Below, piece by piece: positions 1-9,482 of a DNA stretch of 64,000 nt; the first letter of the stretch is position 1, and each line of letters starts with the position of its first letter. The notes under the pieces are model-generated. The model ran no database searches, had not been told where the DNA came from, and worked only from the letters and a program-made list of their open reading frames with translations. Origin of the DNA: JOPF136 sp035517515 (GTDB lineage: Bacteria; Acidobacteriota; Terriglobia; Acidiferrales; UBA7541). The stretch is taken from NCBI GenBank assembly GCA_035517515.1, contig DATIYQ010000173.1:1-64000 (forward strand), in the 5' to 3' direction. A program made the translations under genes and the position numbers.

Positions 1-2592
1 CTGCTGCGGCTTGCAGTGGGATTGCTGACCCTGATGACCCTGGCGCTTGCCTGCGCAATCCCAGCCGCGGCGCAGGAAGAAACGACCAGCGCCATCGCGG
101 GCGAAATCACGGACGCCTCGGGCGGGGCCATTCCGCAGGCAACGGTCGCGGTGAGTAGCCGGGCGGCCGGATTACGGCGTACAGCCAAAAGCGGCGCGGA
201 CGGCCGGTTTGCGTTTCCGCGACTCCCGGCCGGGGACTATGAATTCACGGTGGAGGCCCAAGGCTTCCGGCAACATCAGCAAACAGTCATTGTGCATGCA
301 GGCGAGACTGTGCGCCTGGCAGTGACTTTGCGTCTGGCCGCCGTTGCCCAGCAAGTGACCGTGGCGGAAGGCGGCGCCGACCTGTCGTCGCTCAATGTCG
401 CCCAGACTCGGCTCGGCCAGGGACTAATCCAGAACCTGCCCAGTGAAAGTGTAAACGCGGCGCTCAGCTCCATCTTGACTCTGGCGACACCCGGCGTGGC
501 CGCAGATTCCAACGGAGTCTTCCACCCGCTGGGAGAACACGCGGAGACTTCTTTTAGTGTTGACGGCCAGCCGATCTCGGATCAGCAGAGCCGGATCTTC
601 TCCAACCAAATTGCCGCGAGCACTCTTCAGGAACTCTCCACTCTTCAGGGCGCTCCCCCGGCGGAGTTTGGCGACAAGACCAGTCTGATCGTCGAGGCCA
701 CGACGCGCTCCGGACTGGACTCCGGACCAGCCAACGGGACGATTTCCCTAGGCTACGGAAGCTTTTCCACTCCTACGGCAAGCGTCACGCTGTCTGCCGG
801 GTCCAAGCAATTCGGGAACTTCCTGGCCCTGGACGCGGTGGACAGCGCGCGTTTTCTGGACGCTCCGGAGTTCCAGCCACTGCACGCCTGGGGCAACGCG
901 GAGAGCCTGTTCGACCGGTTCGACTGGCGGCCCAGCGACAGCACTTCGCTGCATCTCAACCTCACGGCTGCGCACTCCTGGTTCCAGGTGCCCAATACCT
1001 ACGACCAGCAGGCGGCCGGACAGGACCAGCGTCAGCACATGACCAGTTTCAACGTGGGGCTGGCGTTCTCTCGCGTGCTCAATCCCGAGCTCTTGCTCAC
1101 GGCGAACACCTGGGTGCGGCAGGACCGCGTGAACTACTACCCTTCCGAGGAACTGTTTTCGGATCAGCCGGCTACCCTGGCGCAATCCCGGCGATTGACC
1201 AGCACTGGTATGCGAGCCGACCTGGCCTATGTCCACGGCCGGAATTCGGTCAAGGGCGGAATCCAGATACAGGTCACGCCACTGTCGGAGTTTTTCACCA
1301 CCGGCCTGACCGACCCGGCTTTCAATTCTCCTTGCGTCAATGGTCAAGGAGTGCCGGTGGCGGATGCTTCGCTCACCTCGGCCATGCAGTGCGCCGCAGC
1401 CGGGTATGCGCAAAACCCGGGGTTCCAACCCGCGTTGCTTCCCTACGATCTGACGCGGGGAGGATCGCTGTTCGTGTTCCGCGGCGCAGCCACCATCTTT
1501 GAAGAAAGCGCCTACCTAGAGGACAGCCTGCAACTGGGCCGGTTTCATCTGAACCTGGGATTGCGCTTTGACAACTACGACGGCTTGAGCCACGCGTACG
1601 GATTCGAACCGCGAACCGGGGTCAGCTATCAGTTGCACGCGACCGGAACCGTCTTTCACGTTTCTTATGCCCGAATTTTTCTCACCCCCTACAACGAAAA
1701 CCTGATTCTCTCCAGCTCCACGGGGCCCGGGGGACTGGCCAACGGCTCGCTGGGATCCTCCGGGGTTCAGCCGCTCACGCCGGCCCGCCGGAACCAGTTC
1801 AACACCGGTCTGGAACAGGAGTTCGGCTCTAAGGTCAGCGTCCAGGCCGAGTACTTCTGGAAGTACACGGACGGGGCTTACGATTTCAATACCATCTTAA
1901 ATACCCCGCTCAATTTTCCCATTCAGTTCCGCAAATCGAAAATCGACGGCGCCTTGGCGCGTGTCACCCTTCACAACCTGCACGGCCTCAGCGCGTTTGC
2001 CGTGCTCGGGCACACCCGGTCCCGGCTCTTCAGTCCAGAGATTGGGGGAATCGATTTCGGTACCGCCTACCCTCCCGTGGCCCGTCCCGATCATGACCAG
2101 GCGTTTCAACAGACCACGAATTTGCAATATCAATTCGCGCGCAAGAGCCTGCGCGGCCTCTGGGCCGGCCTGACCTGGCGTTATGACAGCGGCCTGGTGG
2201 TGGTCAGCGTTCCGGATTACCCCACCGCACTCACGCTGACAGGGGACGAGCAGCAGGCCATTGGGCTCTTCTGCGGAGACGTCTTCGCCACGGTCACCCA
2301 GCCTTTGCGCAGCTGCAGCAACCCAAGCCGCGGCGCCACGCGGATTCATATCGCTGCGCCAGGCACCTATAATCCCGACACCAACCCCTCCCGCATCGCG
2401 CCGCGCAACCTGTTCGACATTGCTTTGGGTGCCGACCGCATCTGGAAGAAGGAACGCTATCAGCTAAGCGGCAAGTTCACCGTGGTCAACCTGACGGACA
2501 AAGTGGCGCTGTATAACTTCCTGTCGAGTTTTTCGGGTACCCACTTTGTGTCTCCCCGGACCGTCCAGGGCGCGCTGACTTTGCATTTCTAA
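1..2592 (+). CDS. TonB-dependent outer-membrane receptor, 5' truncated by window edge
   Basis: The reading frame is open to the first base, so the gene probably begins upstream. The first in-frame start inside the window (GTG at 16) would give a signal peptide without a charged N-region, while the preceding codons supply an Arg. A hydrophobic signal ends at AAAQ near residue 20. Next comes a carboxypeptidase-regulatory-like beta-sandwich (about residues 25-100, with GEITDASGGAIPQATV), then a plug-like region and a long beta-barrel rich in alternating aromatic residues that ends in LHF. This architecture is known for acidobacterial TonB receptors that import oligosaccharides or other bulky ligands. 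No substrate can be inferred. A TonB-like protein lies at 9483-11183. Confidence 0.85.
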   Translation: MLRLAVGLLTLMTLALACAIPAAAQEETTSAIAGEITDASGGAIPQATVAVSSRAAGLRRTAKSGADGRFAFPRLPAGDYEFTVEAQGFRQHQQTVIVHAGETVRLAVTLRLAAVAQQVTVAEGGADLSSLNVAQTRLGQGLIQNLPSESVNAALSSILTLATPGVAADSNGVFHPLGEHAETSFSVDGQPISDQQSRIFSNQIAASTLQELSTLQGAPPAEFGDKTSLIVEATTRSGLDSGPANGTISLGYGSFSTPTASVTLSAGSKQFGNFLALDAVDSARFLDAPEFQPLHAWGNAESLFDRFDWRPSDSTSLHLNLTAAHSWFQVPNTYDQQAAGQDQRQHMTSFNVGLAFSRVLNPELLLTANTWVRQDRVNYYPSEELFSDQPATLAQSRRLTSTGMRADLAYVHGRNSVKGGIQIQVTPLSEFFTTGLTDPAFNSPCVNGQGVPVADASLTSAMQCAAAGYAQNPGFQPALLPYDLTRGGSLFVFRGAATIFEESAYLEDSLQLGRFHLNLGLRFDNYDGLSHAYGFEPRTGVSYQLHATGTVFHVSYARIFLTPYNENLILSSSTGPGGLANGSLGSSGVQPLTPARRNQFNTGLEQEFGSKVSVQAEYFWKYTDGAYDFNTILNTPLNFPIQFRKSKIDGALARVTLHNLHGLSAFAVLGHTRSRLFSPEIGGIDFGTAYPPVARPDHDQAFQQTTNLQYQFARKSLRGLWAGLTWRYDSGLVVVSVPDYPTALTLTGDEQQAIGLFCGDVFATVTQPLRSCSNPSRGATRIHIAAPGTYNPDTNPSRIAPRNLFDIALGADRIWKKERYQLSGKFTVVNLTDKVALYNFLSSFSGTHFVSPRTVQGALTLHF

Positions 2593-2644
2593 CCTGCGGA
2601 GATGCTGCTGCTATACTTCCGCGTCCCTCCTGGAAGGGGCATGG

Positions 2645-3745
2645 ATGCCGCATCTCGCCACGCCGCACGCCACCCGCGAGTACGCCGCACGTTTCGAGGG
2701 CAAAGCCGCGCCCGGCCATTTCCGCGCGCGCAATGGGCTGACGCTTTCCTCCCTGGGCATCGGCACCTACCTGGGCCAGCCCGATGCGGCCACGGACCGC
2801 GGCTACACCGACTCGGTCGTCGAGGCGGTGCTCGGCGGGATCAACGTAATCGATTCCGCCATCAATTACCGCCTGCAGCGCAGCGAGCGTTCGATTGGCG
2901 CGGCGCTGGTGGAACTCGCCGCTCGCGGCCTGGCCCGCGAAGCCTTGTTCCTCTGCACCAAGGGAGGCTTCCTGACTCCCGACGGCGATCCGCCCGGAAA
3001 TACGCGCGAATATTTCTCGCGCGAGTATTTTGACAAAGGAATTCTCCAGCCCGCGGAGATCTCCGGCGGCTGCCATGCCATGACCCCGCGTTATCTCCAG
3101 GACCAGCTCGGGCGCAGCCTGCGCAATCTGGGCGTGGAAGGCGTGGACGTCTATTATGTTCATAATCCGGAGACTCAGCTCGAAGAAGTCTCCCCGGAGG
3201 AATTCCGCAAACGCCTGCGCGCGGCCTTTGAATTCCTGGAGGGCGCCGCGGCCGCTGGCAAAATTGGCGCTTACGGCCTGGCCACCTGGAACGGTTTCCG
3301 CCAGCCCGCCGGGTCCCCCGGCCTTCATTCCCTCGCAGACGTTGCGGCGGTGGCCCGGGAGGTGGCCGGCGACGCGCACCATTTCGGCTACGTTCAGCTT
3401 CCGGTCAATCTCATGATGCCGGAGGCGGTGGTGCTGCCGAATCAATTGGTGAATGGGCGCGAATTGCCACTGCTGGCCGCGGCCGCGGAGCTTGGAGTAA
3501 CGGTCATGGCCAGCGCGCCCACCCTGCAAGGGCGCCTGGGACGCGGCCTGCCTCCGGCACTGGCGGCAAACATCGGCCTGGAAAATGACTTCGAGCGCGC
3601 GTTGCAATTTGCGCGCTCCGCCCCGGGGCTGACCACAGCGCTCGTCGGCATGAGCCGGGCGCCGCACGCGCGCGCCAATCTGCGACTGGTGGGCGAAGCA
3701 CCCCTGAGCGGAGAGAAATTCTGGAGCCTATTCCGCGAAGAGTAG
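2645..3745 (+). CDS. aldo/keto reductase
   Basis: A 366-aa soluble protein of the aldo/keto reductase superfamily, NAD(P)H-dependent oxidoreductases with a TIM barrel. The catalytic tetrad is visible: Asp and Tyr in INVIDSAINYR, Lys in LFLCTKGGF and His in VDVYYVHNPETQ. The C-terminal part has the usual nucleotide-binding strand (TTALVGMSRAPHARANL). It starts 52 bases after the TonB receptor stop, on the same strand. The substrate is unknown. Confidence 0.85.
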   Translation: MPHLATPHATREYAARFEGKAAPGHFRARNGLTLSSLGIGTYLGQPDAATDRGYTDSVVEAVLGGINVIDSAINYRLQRSERSIGAALVELAARGLAREALFLCTKGGFLTPDGDPPGNTREYFSREYFDKGILQPAEISGGCHAMTPRYLQDQLGRSLRNLGVEGVDVYYVHNPETQLEEVSPEEFRKRLRAAFEFLEGAAAAGKIGAYGLATWNGFRQPAGSPGLHSLADVAAVAREVAGDAHHFGYVQLPVNLMMPEAVVLPNQLVNGRELPLLAAAAELGVTVMASAPTLQGRLGRGLPPALAANIGLENDFERALQFARSAPGLTTALVGMSRAPHARANLRLVGEAPLSGEKFWSLFREE

Positions 3746-3846
3746 CGTCTGCGTCCTGCGTCGGGGCGTTGCTCGCCGCGCCCCTCTTCTTTCGGCGGAA
3801 TCCCCATCCCCCCTGCAGCGCGCCTGGGCGCATCCTGCCGCCAGCG

Positions 3847-4497
3847 CTATGAGCCCAGCGATTCCATCCATGCGGTGATCGCGGAATCCACCTGGCCGAG
3901 TTTACCGGTAAAAAAATGGTCGGCGCCCTCGACGAAAACCAGCGCCGTCGGCGGGGGCAGGGAGTTCGCCAGTGCCTCGACACGCTCGCGCGATGCAAAT
4001 CGATCCGCAGTCCCTACGATGAACAGCTTCGGTTTTGCCGAACCCCGTAAATAGCTGAACTCCGAATCATTCACCGGTATGCCCAGCCCGATGAGGCGCG
4101 TCACGCGCGCGTCCCCGGCGCCGGCGTGCAATCCCACCCAGGCGCCGAAACTGAATCCCGCAAGTACCAGCGGCCGGCCGGGAAATTCGCCGGCCAGAAA
4201 ATCGAGCGCGGCGCGCACGTCGTCCCGCTCGCCGGTCCCGCGGTCGTGCGCGCCTTCACTCAATCCCGTCCCGCGAAAGTTGAAACGCAACACGGGCAGG
4301 CCCAGCCGGTGCAGGCTCTTCGCCGCCTGAAAGACCACCTTGTTGTGCATCGTGCCGCCGTAGAGCGGGTGCGGATGGCACACCAACGCCGCCAGCTGAG
4401 ATTCCGGTGCGCGGCTGGTCCAGAGCTGCGCTTCCAGCCGGCCGGCGGGGCCGGAGAGAAACAGGCTGCGGTGGAAGACTGGATTTTCCTGGGCCAT
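3847..4497 (-). CDS. alpha/beta hydrolase (dienelactone hydrolase-like)
   Basis: A 216-aa alpha/beta-hydrolase. The oxyanion-side motif HPHPLYGGTMHNK, the nucleophile elbow GFSFGAW (Ser), the acid loop VGTADRF (Asp) and the final His in EGADHFF form a complete catalytic triad. I chose the ATG at 4497 because the longer frame would run into the upstream PilZ gene and that extension has no homology-like features. It lies 43 bases downstream of the tandem PilZ gene on the same strand, so the two may be cotranscribed. No signal peptide is visible. The substrate is unknown; the family includes esterases and lipases of small acyl esters. Confidence 0.8.
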   Translation of the reverse strand: MAQENPVFHRSLFLSGPAGRLEAQLWTSRAPESQLAALVCHPHPLYGGTMHNKVVFQAAKSLHRLGLPVLRFNFRGTGLSEGAHDRGTGERDDVRAALDFLAGEFPGRPLVLAGFSFGAWVGLHAGAGDARVTRLIGLGIPVNDSEFSYLRGSAKPKLFIVGTADRFASRERVEALANSLPPPTALVFVEGADHFFTGKLGQVDSAITAWMESLGS

Positions 4498-4540
4498 GCG
4501 TTGCACCCGGCGGTGTTTGGAACTGCCGCGGCCGGGCGGC

Positions 4541-5182
4541 TCAAGCTTCCGGAAGGCGGACACCGGTTGTGCGCAGGTATTGCACCGCCACGCACACCTT
4601 CGACGGGCGCTCGATAATGCGTACGACGCGCGCATCAATCTCCTGGGGCGGGTCTTCCGGCTTGTAGGGCACCGTCACCCATACCTTCTCTCCAACCGTG
4701 TAGGAGCGATTGCTCAGGAAGAGCGCTCCCGTGCGCGAGATGTCTTCCGTGCTGGTCACTTCCGTGGTGGTCTCGCTGCGCACGCGGATCGGCAGGCTGA
4801 GCTTGGAGCGGTCCTTCGACCGCCGCTCCGGAGCCACGGTCATCACGCTACGTCCCTGCACGTGGATGGGCGTGGGATCCGTCCTCGCGTTCAAGAAGCG
4901 GACGGCCACCTCTTTCGAGCCGTCCGCGGAATTGTCTATGCGCACCACCGTGGCGGGAAACTCCGGATCGCCGGCCGCGGCCTGCGGGTTGTAGGGCACA
5001 ATCACCCACACGGTACTGTGCATTTCATACGGTTGGCGTGTGCGGAAGAGCACCCCATTGCGGGACACGTCCAGAGTGGTGGTTACCTCGATGGACTCCC
5101 GGGGCGGGCCGATCTGGCGGACGCGGATGGCCAGTTCCGTGCGCACCCGCGGGCGCAGCCGGCCTTCGCTGGACTCAGGCAT
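4541..5182 (-). CDS. tandem PilZ-domain protein
   Basis: About 213 aa with two consecutive PilZ-like domains. The first carries RPRVRTELAIRVR followed by DVSRNGVLF; the second carries RRSKDRSKLSLPIRVR followed by DISRTGALF. PilZ domains bind cyclic di-GMP through an RxxxR motif and a later D/NxSxxG motif, and both domains retain recognisable versions. A TTG start 12 bases upstream (5194) is possible; the ATG at 5182 is preferred. Nothing else is attached, so it would act as a stand-alone c-di-GMP effector or adaptor. A single-domain PilZ gene is divergently transcribed 127 bases away. Confidence 0.8.
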   Translation of the reverse strand: MPESSEGRLRPRVRTELAIRVRQIGPPRESIEVTTTLDVSRNGVLFRTRQPYEMHSTVWVIVPYNPQAAAGDPEFPATVVRIDNSADGSKEVAVRFLNARTDPTPIHVQGRSVMTVAPERRSKDRSKLSLPIRVRSETTTEVTSTEDISRTGALFLSNRSYTVGEKVWVTVPYKPEDPPQEIDARVVRIIERPSKVCVAVQYLRTTGVRLPEA

Positions 5183-5309
5183 GGTGACCCGCAAAAGTAG
5201 CGTCCGCAGGACTCCAAGTCAAGACGTGTAAATCTTCCACCACACCTGCGGGAGGCCGGCGGCGCCCCCATTGCGGAGCGCACGGATTCGGTGTTAGGGT
5301 GACATTCGA

Positions 5310-5657
5310 ATGGGGATGGTCGAGGTCTGCCGCATGAGCGACATGGAACGCCGCGCCTCCCGGCGCTTCAACATGAACCTCCCGCTGACCATCCGCTTCA
5401 GCAGCGGCACATTGAAGGTCCAGCAGGAGGCGCGCACCCGGGATGTGAGCTTCCGCGGCCTCTATTTCGTGATCGACAGCTCCTTCCAGGCCGGCATGCC
5501 CGTGGAATTCGTGCTCACCCTGCCCAAGGAAGTCACCATGGCCGGCGACGTGCACATCCAATGTTATGGGACCGTGGTGCGCGTCGAGGATTTTGAAAGC
5601 CGGCGCGGCGTGGCCGCGCGCATCGACCGCTACGAATTTTTGAGCGCGCTTGCCTGA
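5310..5657 (+). CDS. PilZ-domain protein
   Basis: A 115-aa single PilZ domain. The N-terminal arginine cluster RRASRRFNMNLP and the later motif RDVSFRGLYF are the two c-di-GMP contact regions of the family. The rest is the expected six-strand barrel, ending shortly after RIDRYEFL. An alternative ATG at 5334 (MSDMERR) is preceded by a GAGG and may be the true start. It is divergent from the tandem PilZ gene, and no diguanylate cyclase or phosphodiesterase is nearby. Confidence 0.8.
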   Translation: MGMVEVCRMSDMERRASRRFNMNLPLTIRFSSGTLKVQQEARTRDVSFRGLYFVIDSSFQAGMPVEFVLTLPKEVTMAGDVHIQCYGTVVRVEDFESRRGVAARIDRYEFLSALA

Positions 5658-5710
5658 GGCTCGCCGGCCCGCCGCCTCCGGCCAGCTCGTCCCATCCGCA
5701 GGAGGAATCC

Positions 5711-5938
5711 ATGGGCAAATACGACATCGCCGCCGCTCTGGAAGAGTTGAATGAGGACGCGTTGCTTCCGCATCCCGTGCGCCTGCGCGACATGATTTTG
5801 CGCACCGAGCTCGATCCCCAGGCCGCGCTCGACGTGAACCGCGAGTTCCAGGACTACCTGGCGCAATTCGGCCTGGCGCAAAAAACCGGCCGCAACATCC
5901 TCGAGGCGCTCTCCACTCACCGCCCGAAGCAGCCCTGA
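5711..5938 (+). CDS. small conserved-looking soluble protein, unknown function
   Basis: A 75-aa acidic protein starting at an ATG with a strong Shine-Dalgarno (AGGAGG, seven bases upstream), which supports real translation. Predicted mostly helical, with no membrane segment or Cys/His motif. It follows the PilZ gene by 53 bases on the same strand. I do not recognise a family. Confidence 0.6.
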   Translation: MGKYDIAAALEELNEDALLPHPVRLRDMILRTELDPQAALDVNREFQDYLAQFGLAQKTGRNILEALSTHRPKQP

Positions 5939-6016
5939 CGAATGCTCATTGCGCGGACGGGTATCGAGCGAGGAAATCCCTCGGGCTGAAGGACTGCGGG
6001 CCGGAATGAAATCGCT

Positions 6017-6238
6017 GTGAACCCCCTGACCATCTTCGGATTATTCGCCGTGACCGCCATGATGCTGTGCTACGCGCTGGAGCGCCGCAGCCCATGGTTC
6101 ATCCTGGCGTTCGCCTTGTCGTGTCTGCTGGCCTCTGTTTACGGCTTTCTCCAGGGTGCCTGGCCATTCGGCGTGGTGGAGATCGTATGGAGCGGGGTGG
6201 CCCTGGGCCGCTGGCGCCGCGCCGTCAGGCCGCAGTAA
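6017..6238 (+). CDS. small two-helix membrane protein
   Basis: A 73-aa protein from a GTG start, with two hydrophobic segments (about residues 3-20 and 26-45) and a C-terminal Trp/Arg-rich tail (VEIVWSGVALGRWRRA). The EIVWS..AL.RW ending is a pattern I associate with small uncharacterised inner-membrane proteins. No convincing ribosome-binding site is visible, so the start is uncertain. Confidence 0.55.
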   Translation: MNPLTIFGLFAVTAMMLCYALERRSPWFILAFALSCLLASVYGFLQGAWPFGVVEIVWSGVALGRWRRAVRPQ

Positions 6239-6307
6239 CTCTCCGCCGGACGCGCCCGGCGGGCGCAAACTCCCCACGCTTCTGCGATAATACGCAATGG
6301 ATTCCCC

Positions 6308-6994
6308 ATGCGGCGCGAAACCCTGCTGATCGATGCGGACGACACGCTTTGGGAAAACCAGATTCATTTCGAGCGCGTGATTGACGAATTCCTGGCCCTG
6401 CTCGAGCCGCTGGGGTTTTCCCGTCCCTACATGCGCCACATCCTGAATGAAACGGAGCGGCGCAAGATCCGCCAGCACGGCTTTGGCGTGCGCAGCTTCC
6501 ACGGAGCCATCGAAGAAACCTACCTGAAGCTGGCCGGACACATGGCTCGGCGGGAGATGCTCAAGCGCATTGAAGTCCTCGTCGCCGAACTTTCTTCCAC
6601 GCCGCCCACCCTGTTGGAAGGCGTCGCGGAAACTCTTACCTACCTCGCCGAGCGCCACCGCCTGATCCTGTGCACCAAAGGCGAGCCGGCGGAGCAAGCC
6701 GGAAAGTTCGAGCGCTCCGGGCTCCAAGTGCACTTTGAGGCCGTGGAAATTGTGGCGGAGAAAGATACCGTAACCTATAAGGGCTTGGTGAACCGCCATC
6801 GCATCGTCAAGGCCCACGGCTGGATGATCGGCAACAGCCCCCGCAGCGATATCAACCCAGCGCTCGCCGCCGGACTGAACGCCGTCTTCATTCCGCACGC
6901 CAAAACCTGGGTGTTCGAACACGACGAGCTCTCCAGCGGCCCCGGAAAGCTCCTGGTGATCCCCGCATTTCGTTCCCTTCGTGAATATTTTTAG
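6308..6994 (+). CDS. HAD-superfamily hydrolase
   Basis: A 228-aa haloacid-dehalogenase-type phosphatase. Motif I is DADDTLWEN (nucleophile and acid Asp), motif II is the Thr/Ser of LILCTKG, and motif III/IV lies in the Lys and GNSPRSDINPA regions. An insertion of about 80 residues after motif I fits a helical cap (C1 type). Start is the ATG at 6308. Probably a small-molecule phosphatase; the substrate cannot be told. Confidence 0.8.
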   Translation: MRRETLLIDADDTLWENQIHFERVIDEFLALLEPLGFSRPYMRHILNETERRKIRQHGFGVRSFHGAIEETYLKLAGHMARREMLKRIEVLVAELSSTPPTLLEGVAETLTYLAERHRLILCTKGEPAEQAGKFERSGLQVHFEAVEIVAEKDTVTYKGLVNRHRIVKAHGWMIGNSPRSDINPALAAGLNAVFIPHAKTWVFEHDELSSGPGKLLVIPAFRSLREYF

Positions 6995-7169
6995 ACGCGG
7001 GAAGCCGCGGCTGCGCGGCTCCCGAATCCGGACGCGGGCATGTCTCCGCACCGCTTTGGCCTGGCCCACCCCAAATTGGCTCTGGCCGCCGGTGGCCCCG
7101 CGCGTGGAGAATAGTGCCGCGCACCCACCGCAGTTTCCAATCTTCGGCGATGCGCGGAGGAGCGAAGCG

Positions 7170-8348
7170 ATGCCTGCGACGGTTGCCGCGGTTGCCGACT
7201 GGCGCTCGGAATTTATCGAGTTTGACGACGTCACTTACCTGGCGATGGCGAATCATGGTCCGTTGCCGCGCGCATCCTTGAAGGCGTTGGAGACCGCGAT
7301 GGAATTGAAGCGCCATCCCTACAAGATCGAGGAGTCGATTTACTTCGAGCTTCCCGCGCGCGTGCGCGGCCTAATCGCCCAGCTCACCGGAGCGGCGTCG
7401 GAGGAGATTGGCCTCACCACTGGAGCATCCGCGGGCCTTGCGGCCATCGCCGCGTCACTGCCTTGGGAGCCCGGCGACGAAATCCTGGTCGCTCGCGGGG
7501 AATTTCCCGCCCAGTTCTGCACGTGGGGTCCGTTGGCGGCATTGCGCGGCGCCGTGCTGCGCTTGGTGAAGCCACGCGGACGTTTTGTGACCGCGCAGGA
7601 TTTTCTCGAGCAGCTCTCTCCGCGCACGCGGCTGGTGAGCGCCAGCCTGGTGCGATTCGACGACGGCTCCTTGCTCGATGCCCCGCGGCTGGCGAAGGGC
7701 CTTGCGGGTTCGCCCTGCCGCTTGCTGCTGGATGTGACCCAGGCGTGCGGCTCCCTGCCACTGGATTTCCGGTCGCTGGGGGCAGATTTTGCCGTTTGCG
7801 CGGCTTACAAATGGCTGCTGGGTCCCTACGGCACCGGTTTCGTCTGGGCCCGCCGAGAGCTCTCGGAGCAACTGCCCCCCGCGCCGTTTTTCTGGATGGG
7901 CGCCGCTTCCGAGACCGGTTTCAGCGAACTCGTCTTTGATCCCGACGATGCCGGGCGATTCTCCTGGCAGCCGCCGGCGGGTGCGCGCCGCTGGGATGCC
8001 GCGGAGACCGCCAGTTTTTTTCATCTCTCTGCCCTGGCGGTTTCCCTGGAGTTCGTGCTGCGTGCCGGGTCGGCGCGGGTGCTGGGCCACAACCGGGCGC
8101 TTCTCGGCGCATTGATCGCGCGCTTGCCGCGGGACCGCTGCGTGCTGGCCAGTCCGGAGGAGCCGGAGTCCCGCGGCGCATACCTGTGCTTCGCCGCTCG
8201 CAGCAAGGAAGCGACGCGCGCGTTGCACGCGCGCCTGCGGGAACAGAAAATTTACGTCAGCCTGCGGAACGACGCCTTGCGCGTGGCCCCTTACCTTTAC
8301 AATTCGGAGGAAGATATCGAGCGGCTGCTGCGCGTGATCAGTTGCTGA
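7170..8348 (+). CDS. class V aminotransferase (cysteine desulfurase-like fold)
   Basis: A 392-aa PLP-dependent enzyme of fold type I, class V. The PLP-holding Asp lies in LLLDVTQACGSLPLDF and the Schiff-base Lys in FAVCAAYKWLLGPYGTGF, both typical of the family. The start is placed at ATG 7170, preceded by GGAGGAG; the frame is open further upstream but that part overlaps the HAD gene and reads as noise. The reaction could be transamination, desulfuration or lyase; the catalytic Cys loop of desulfurases is not evident. The substrate is unknown. Confidence 0.8.
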   Translation: MPATVAAVADWRSEFIEFDDVTYLAMANHGPLPRASLKALETAMELKRHPYKIEESIYFELPARVRGLIAQLTGAASEEIGLTTGASAGLAAIAASLPWEPGDEILVARGEFPAQFCTWGPLAALRGAVLRLVKPRGRFVTAQDFLEQLSPRTRLVSASLVRFDDGSLLDAPRLAKGLAGSPCRLLLDVTQACGSLPLDFRSLGADFAVCAAYKWLLGPYGTGFVWARRELSEQLPPAPFFWMGAASETGFSELVFDPDDAGRFSWQPPAGARRWDAAETASFFHLSALAVSLEFVLRAGSARVLGHNRALLGALIARLPRDRCVLASPEEPESRGAYLCFAARSKEATRALHARLREQKIYVSLRNDALRVAPYLYNSEEDIERLLRVISC

Positions 8349-8397
8349 GCGGGCAAGCACAGATGGCCACGGTCAGCGCCTCTCTGACCGGGGGTAT

Positions 8398-8426
8398 TTG
8401 CTGTTCAAATTTCCGCGGAGTATAAA
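8398..8426 (+). promoter_or_regulatory. sigma-70-type promoter for the ketopantoate reductase-like gene
   Basis: TTGCTG (8398-8403), a 17-base spacer, then TATAAA (8421-8426), about 30 bases before the GTG start at 8455. Both hexamers are near consensus and the spacing is ideal. Confidence 0.6.
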
Positions 8427-8454
8427 AGCGCCGGAAGCAACCTAGAGAGGAACT

Positions 8455-9465
8455 GTGGCTCAACAGGACGGGGAAGGGTCTCTCGGGGAAGTGATTCCAC
8501 CGGACGCCTGGCCGCGTGTTGCCGTGCTCGGCGCCGGGGCCGTGGGCTGCTATTTCGGCGGGCGGCTGGTTCGCGCGGGATGTCCGGTTACATTCATCGG
8601 ACGGCCGGGCGCGAAAAGCTCGGCCGCTGTGCTGGCGCGCGACGGGTTGTATTTTGACAGCGCGGAGTTCCAGGATCACCTGCGGCTCGAGGTCTCGACC
8701 GACGCTGCTGGTGCGGGCGGCGCGGAGATCGTGCTCATCGCGGTGAAGACGGTGGATACCGCGGCGGCGGCCACGCGCCTGGCCCCGGTTCTGCATCCCG
8801 GGGCGATTCTAGTGAGTCTCCAGAACGGAGTCGAAAACGCTTCGATCATCCGCGAGGCGTTGCGCAACGCCGGGTGCAGGGCGGCTCCCGTGGCGCTTCC
8901 TGCGGTCGTCTATGTCGCCGCGGCCATGCCGGCGCCGAATCATTTGAAGCATGGCGGCCGCGGGGATCTGGTGGTCGGCGCCGCAGGCGATGCCACGCTC
9001 GCGCCGGCCGTTGAGCGCGTCGCGAAATTATTCACCCGCGGTGGAGTTCCCTGCCGCATTTCCGACAATATTGACGGCGAGCTGTGGGTGAAGCTGATGT
9101 GGAACTGCGCGGGGAACGCGGTTTCCGCGCTGGGCCGCGCCAGCTACGGCCTGGCAGGCAGCCTGGAGCTGGTGCGCCAGGTGATGGCGCGTGCCGCGGA
9201 GGAAGTGAGCGCGGTGGCCCGTGCCGAGGGCGTGCGCATGCCCGACGTGGACCTGCCGGCCCTGGGGCTGAAGCTCGCTGCTTCGCTTGGTCCGGCCACA
9301 TCGTCCACGGCCCAGGATATTGAGCGCGGCCGCGCCACGGAGATTGATTCCCTCAATGGTTTCATCGCCCGCCGCGGCGCGGAGTTGGAAGTGCCCACGC
9401 CGGTCAACCACACGCTCTGGGCTCTGGTCAGGCTTCGGGAGGCTTCCAACGCCGCAGGAACCTGA
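8455..9465 (+). CDS. panE: 2-dehydropantoate 2-reductase family protein (ketopantoate reductase)
   Basis: A 336-aa protein with an N-terminal Rossmann fold (VLGAGAVGCYFGGRL, near residue 22) and the ApbA/PanE C-terminal helical domain containing the catalytic-type Lys in ELWVKLMWNCAGNAVSAL and the Glu/Ser region ATEIDSLNGFI. Ketopantoate reductase makes pantoate with NADPH in coenzyme A synthesis. The family also includes paralogues acting on other 2-oxo acids, so the exact substrate is an inference. The GTG start at 8455 has GAGAGG upstream and a good promoter at 8398-8426. Confidence 0.75.
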   Translation: MAQQDGEGSLGEVIPPDAWPRVAVLGAGAVGCYFGGRLVRAGCPVTFIGRPGAKSSAAVLARDGLYFDSAEFQDHLRLEVSTDAAGAGGAEIVLIAVKTVDTAAAATRLAPVLHPGAILVSLQNGVENASIIREALRNAGCRAAPVALPAVVYVAAAMPAPNHLKHGGRGDLVVGAAGDATLAPAVERVAKLFTRGGVPCRISDNIDGELWVKLMWNCAGNAVSALGRASYGLAGSLELVRQVMARAAEEVSAVARAEGVRMPDVDLPALGLKLAASLGPATSSTAQDIERGRATEIDSLNGFIARRGAELEVPTPVNHTLWALVRLREASNAAGT

Positions 9466-9482
9466 CGGCCGTTGCGCGCGGA

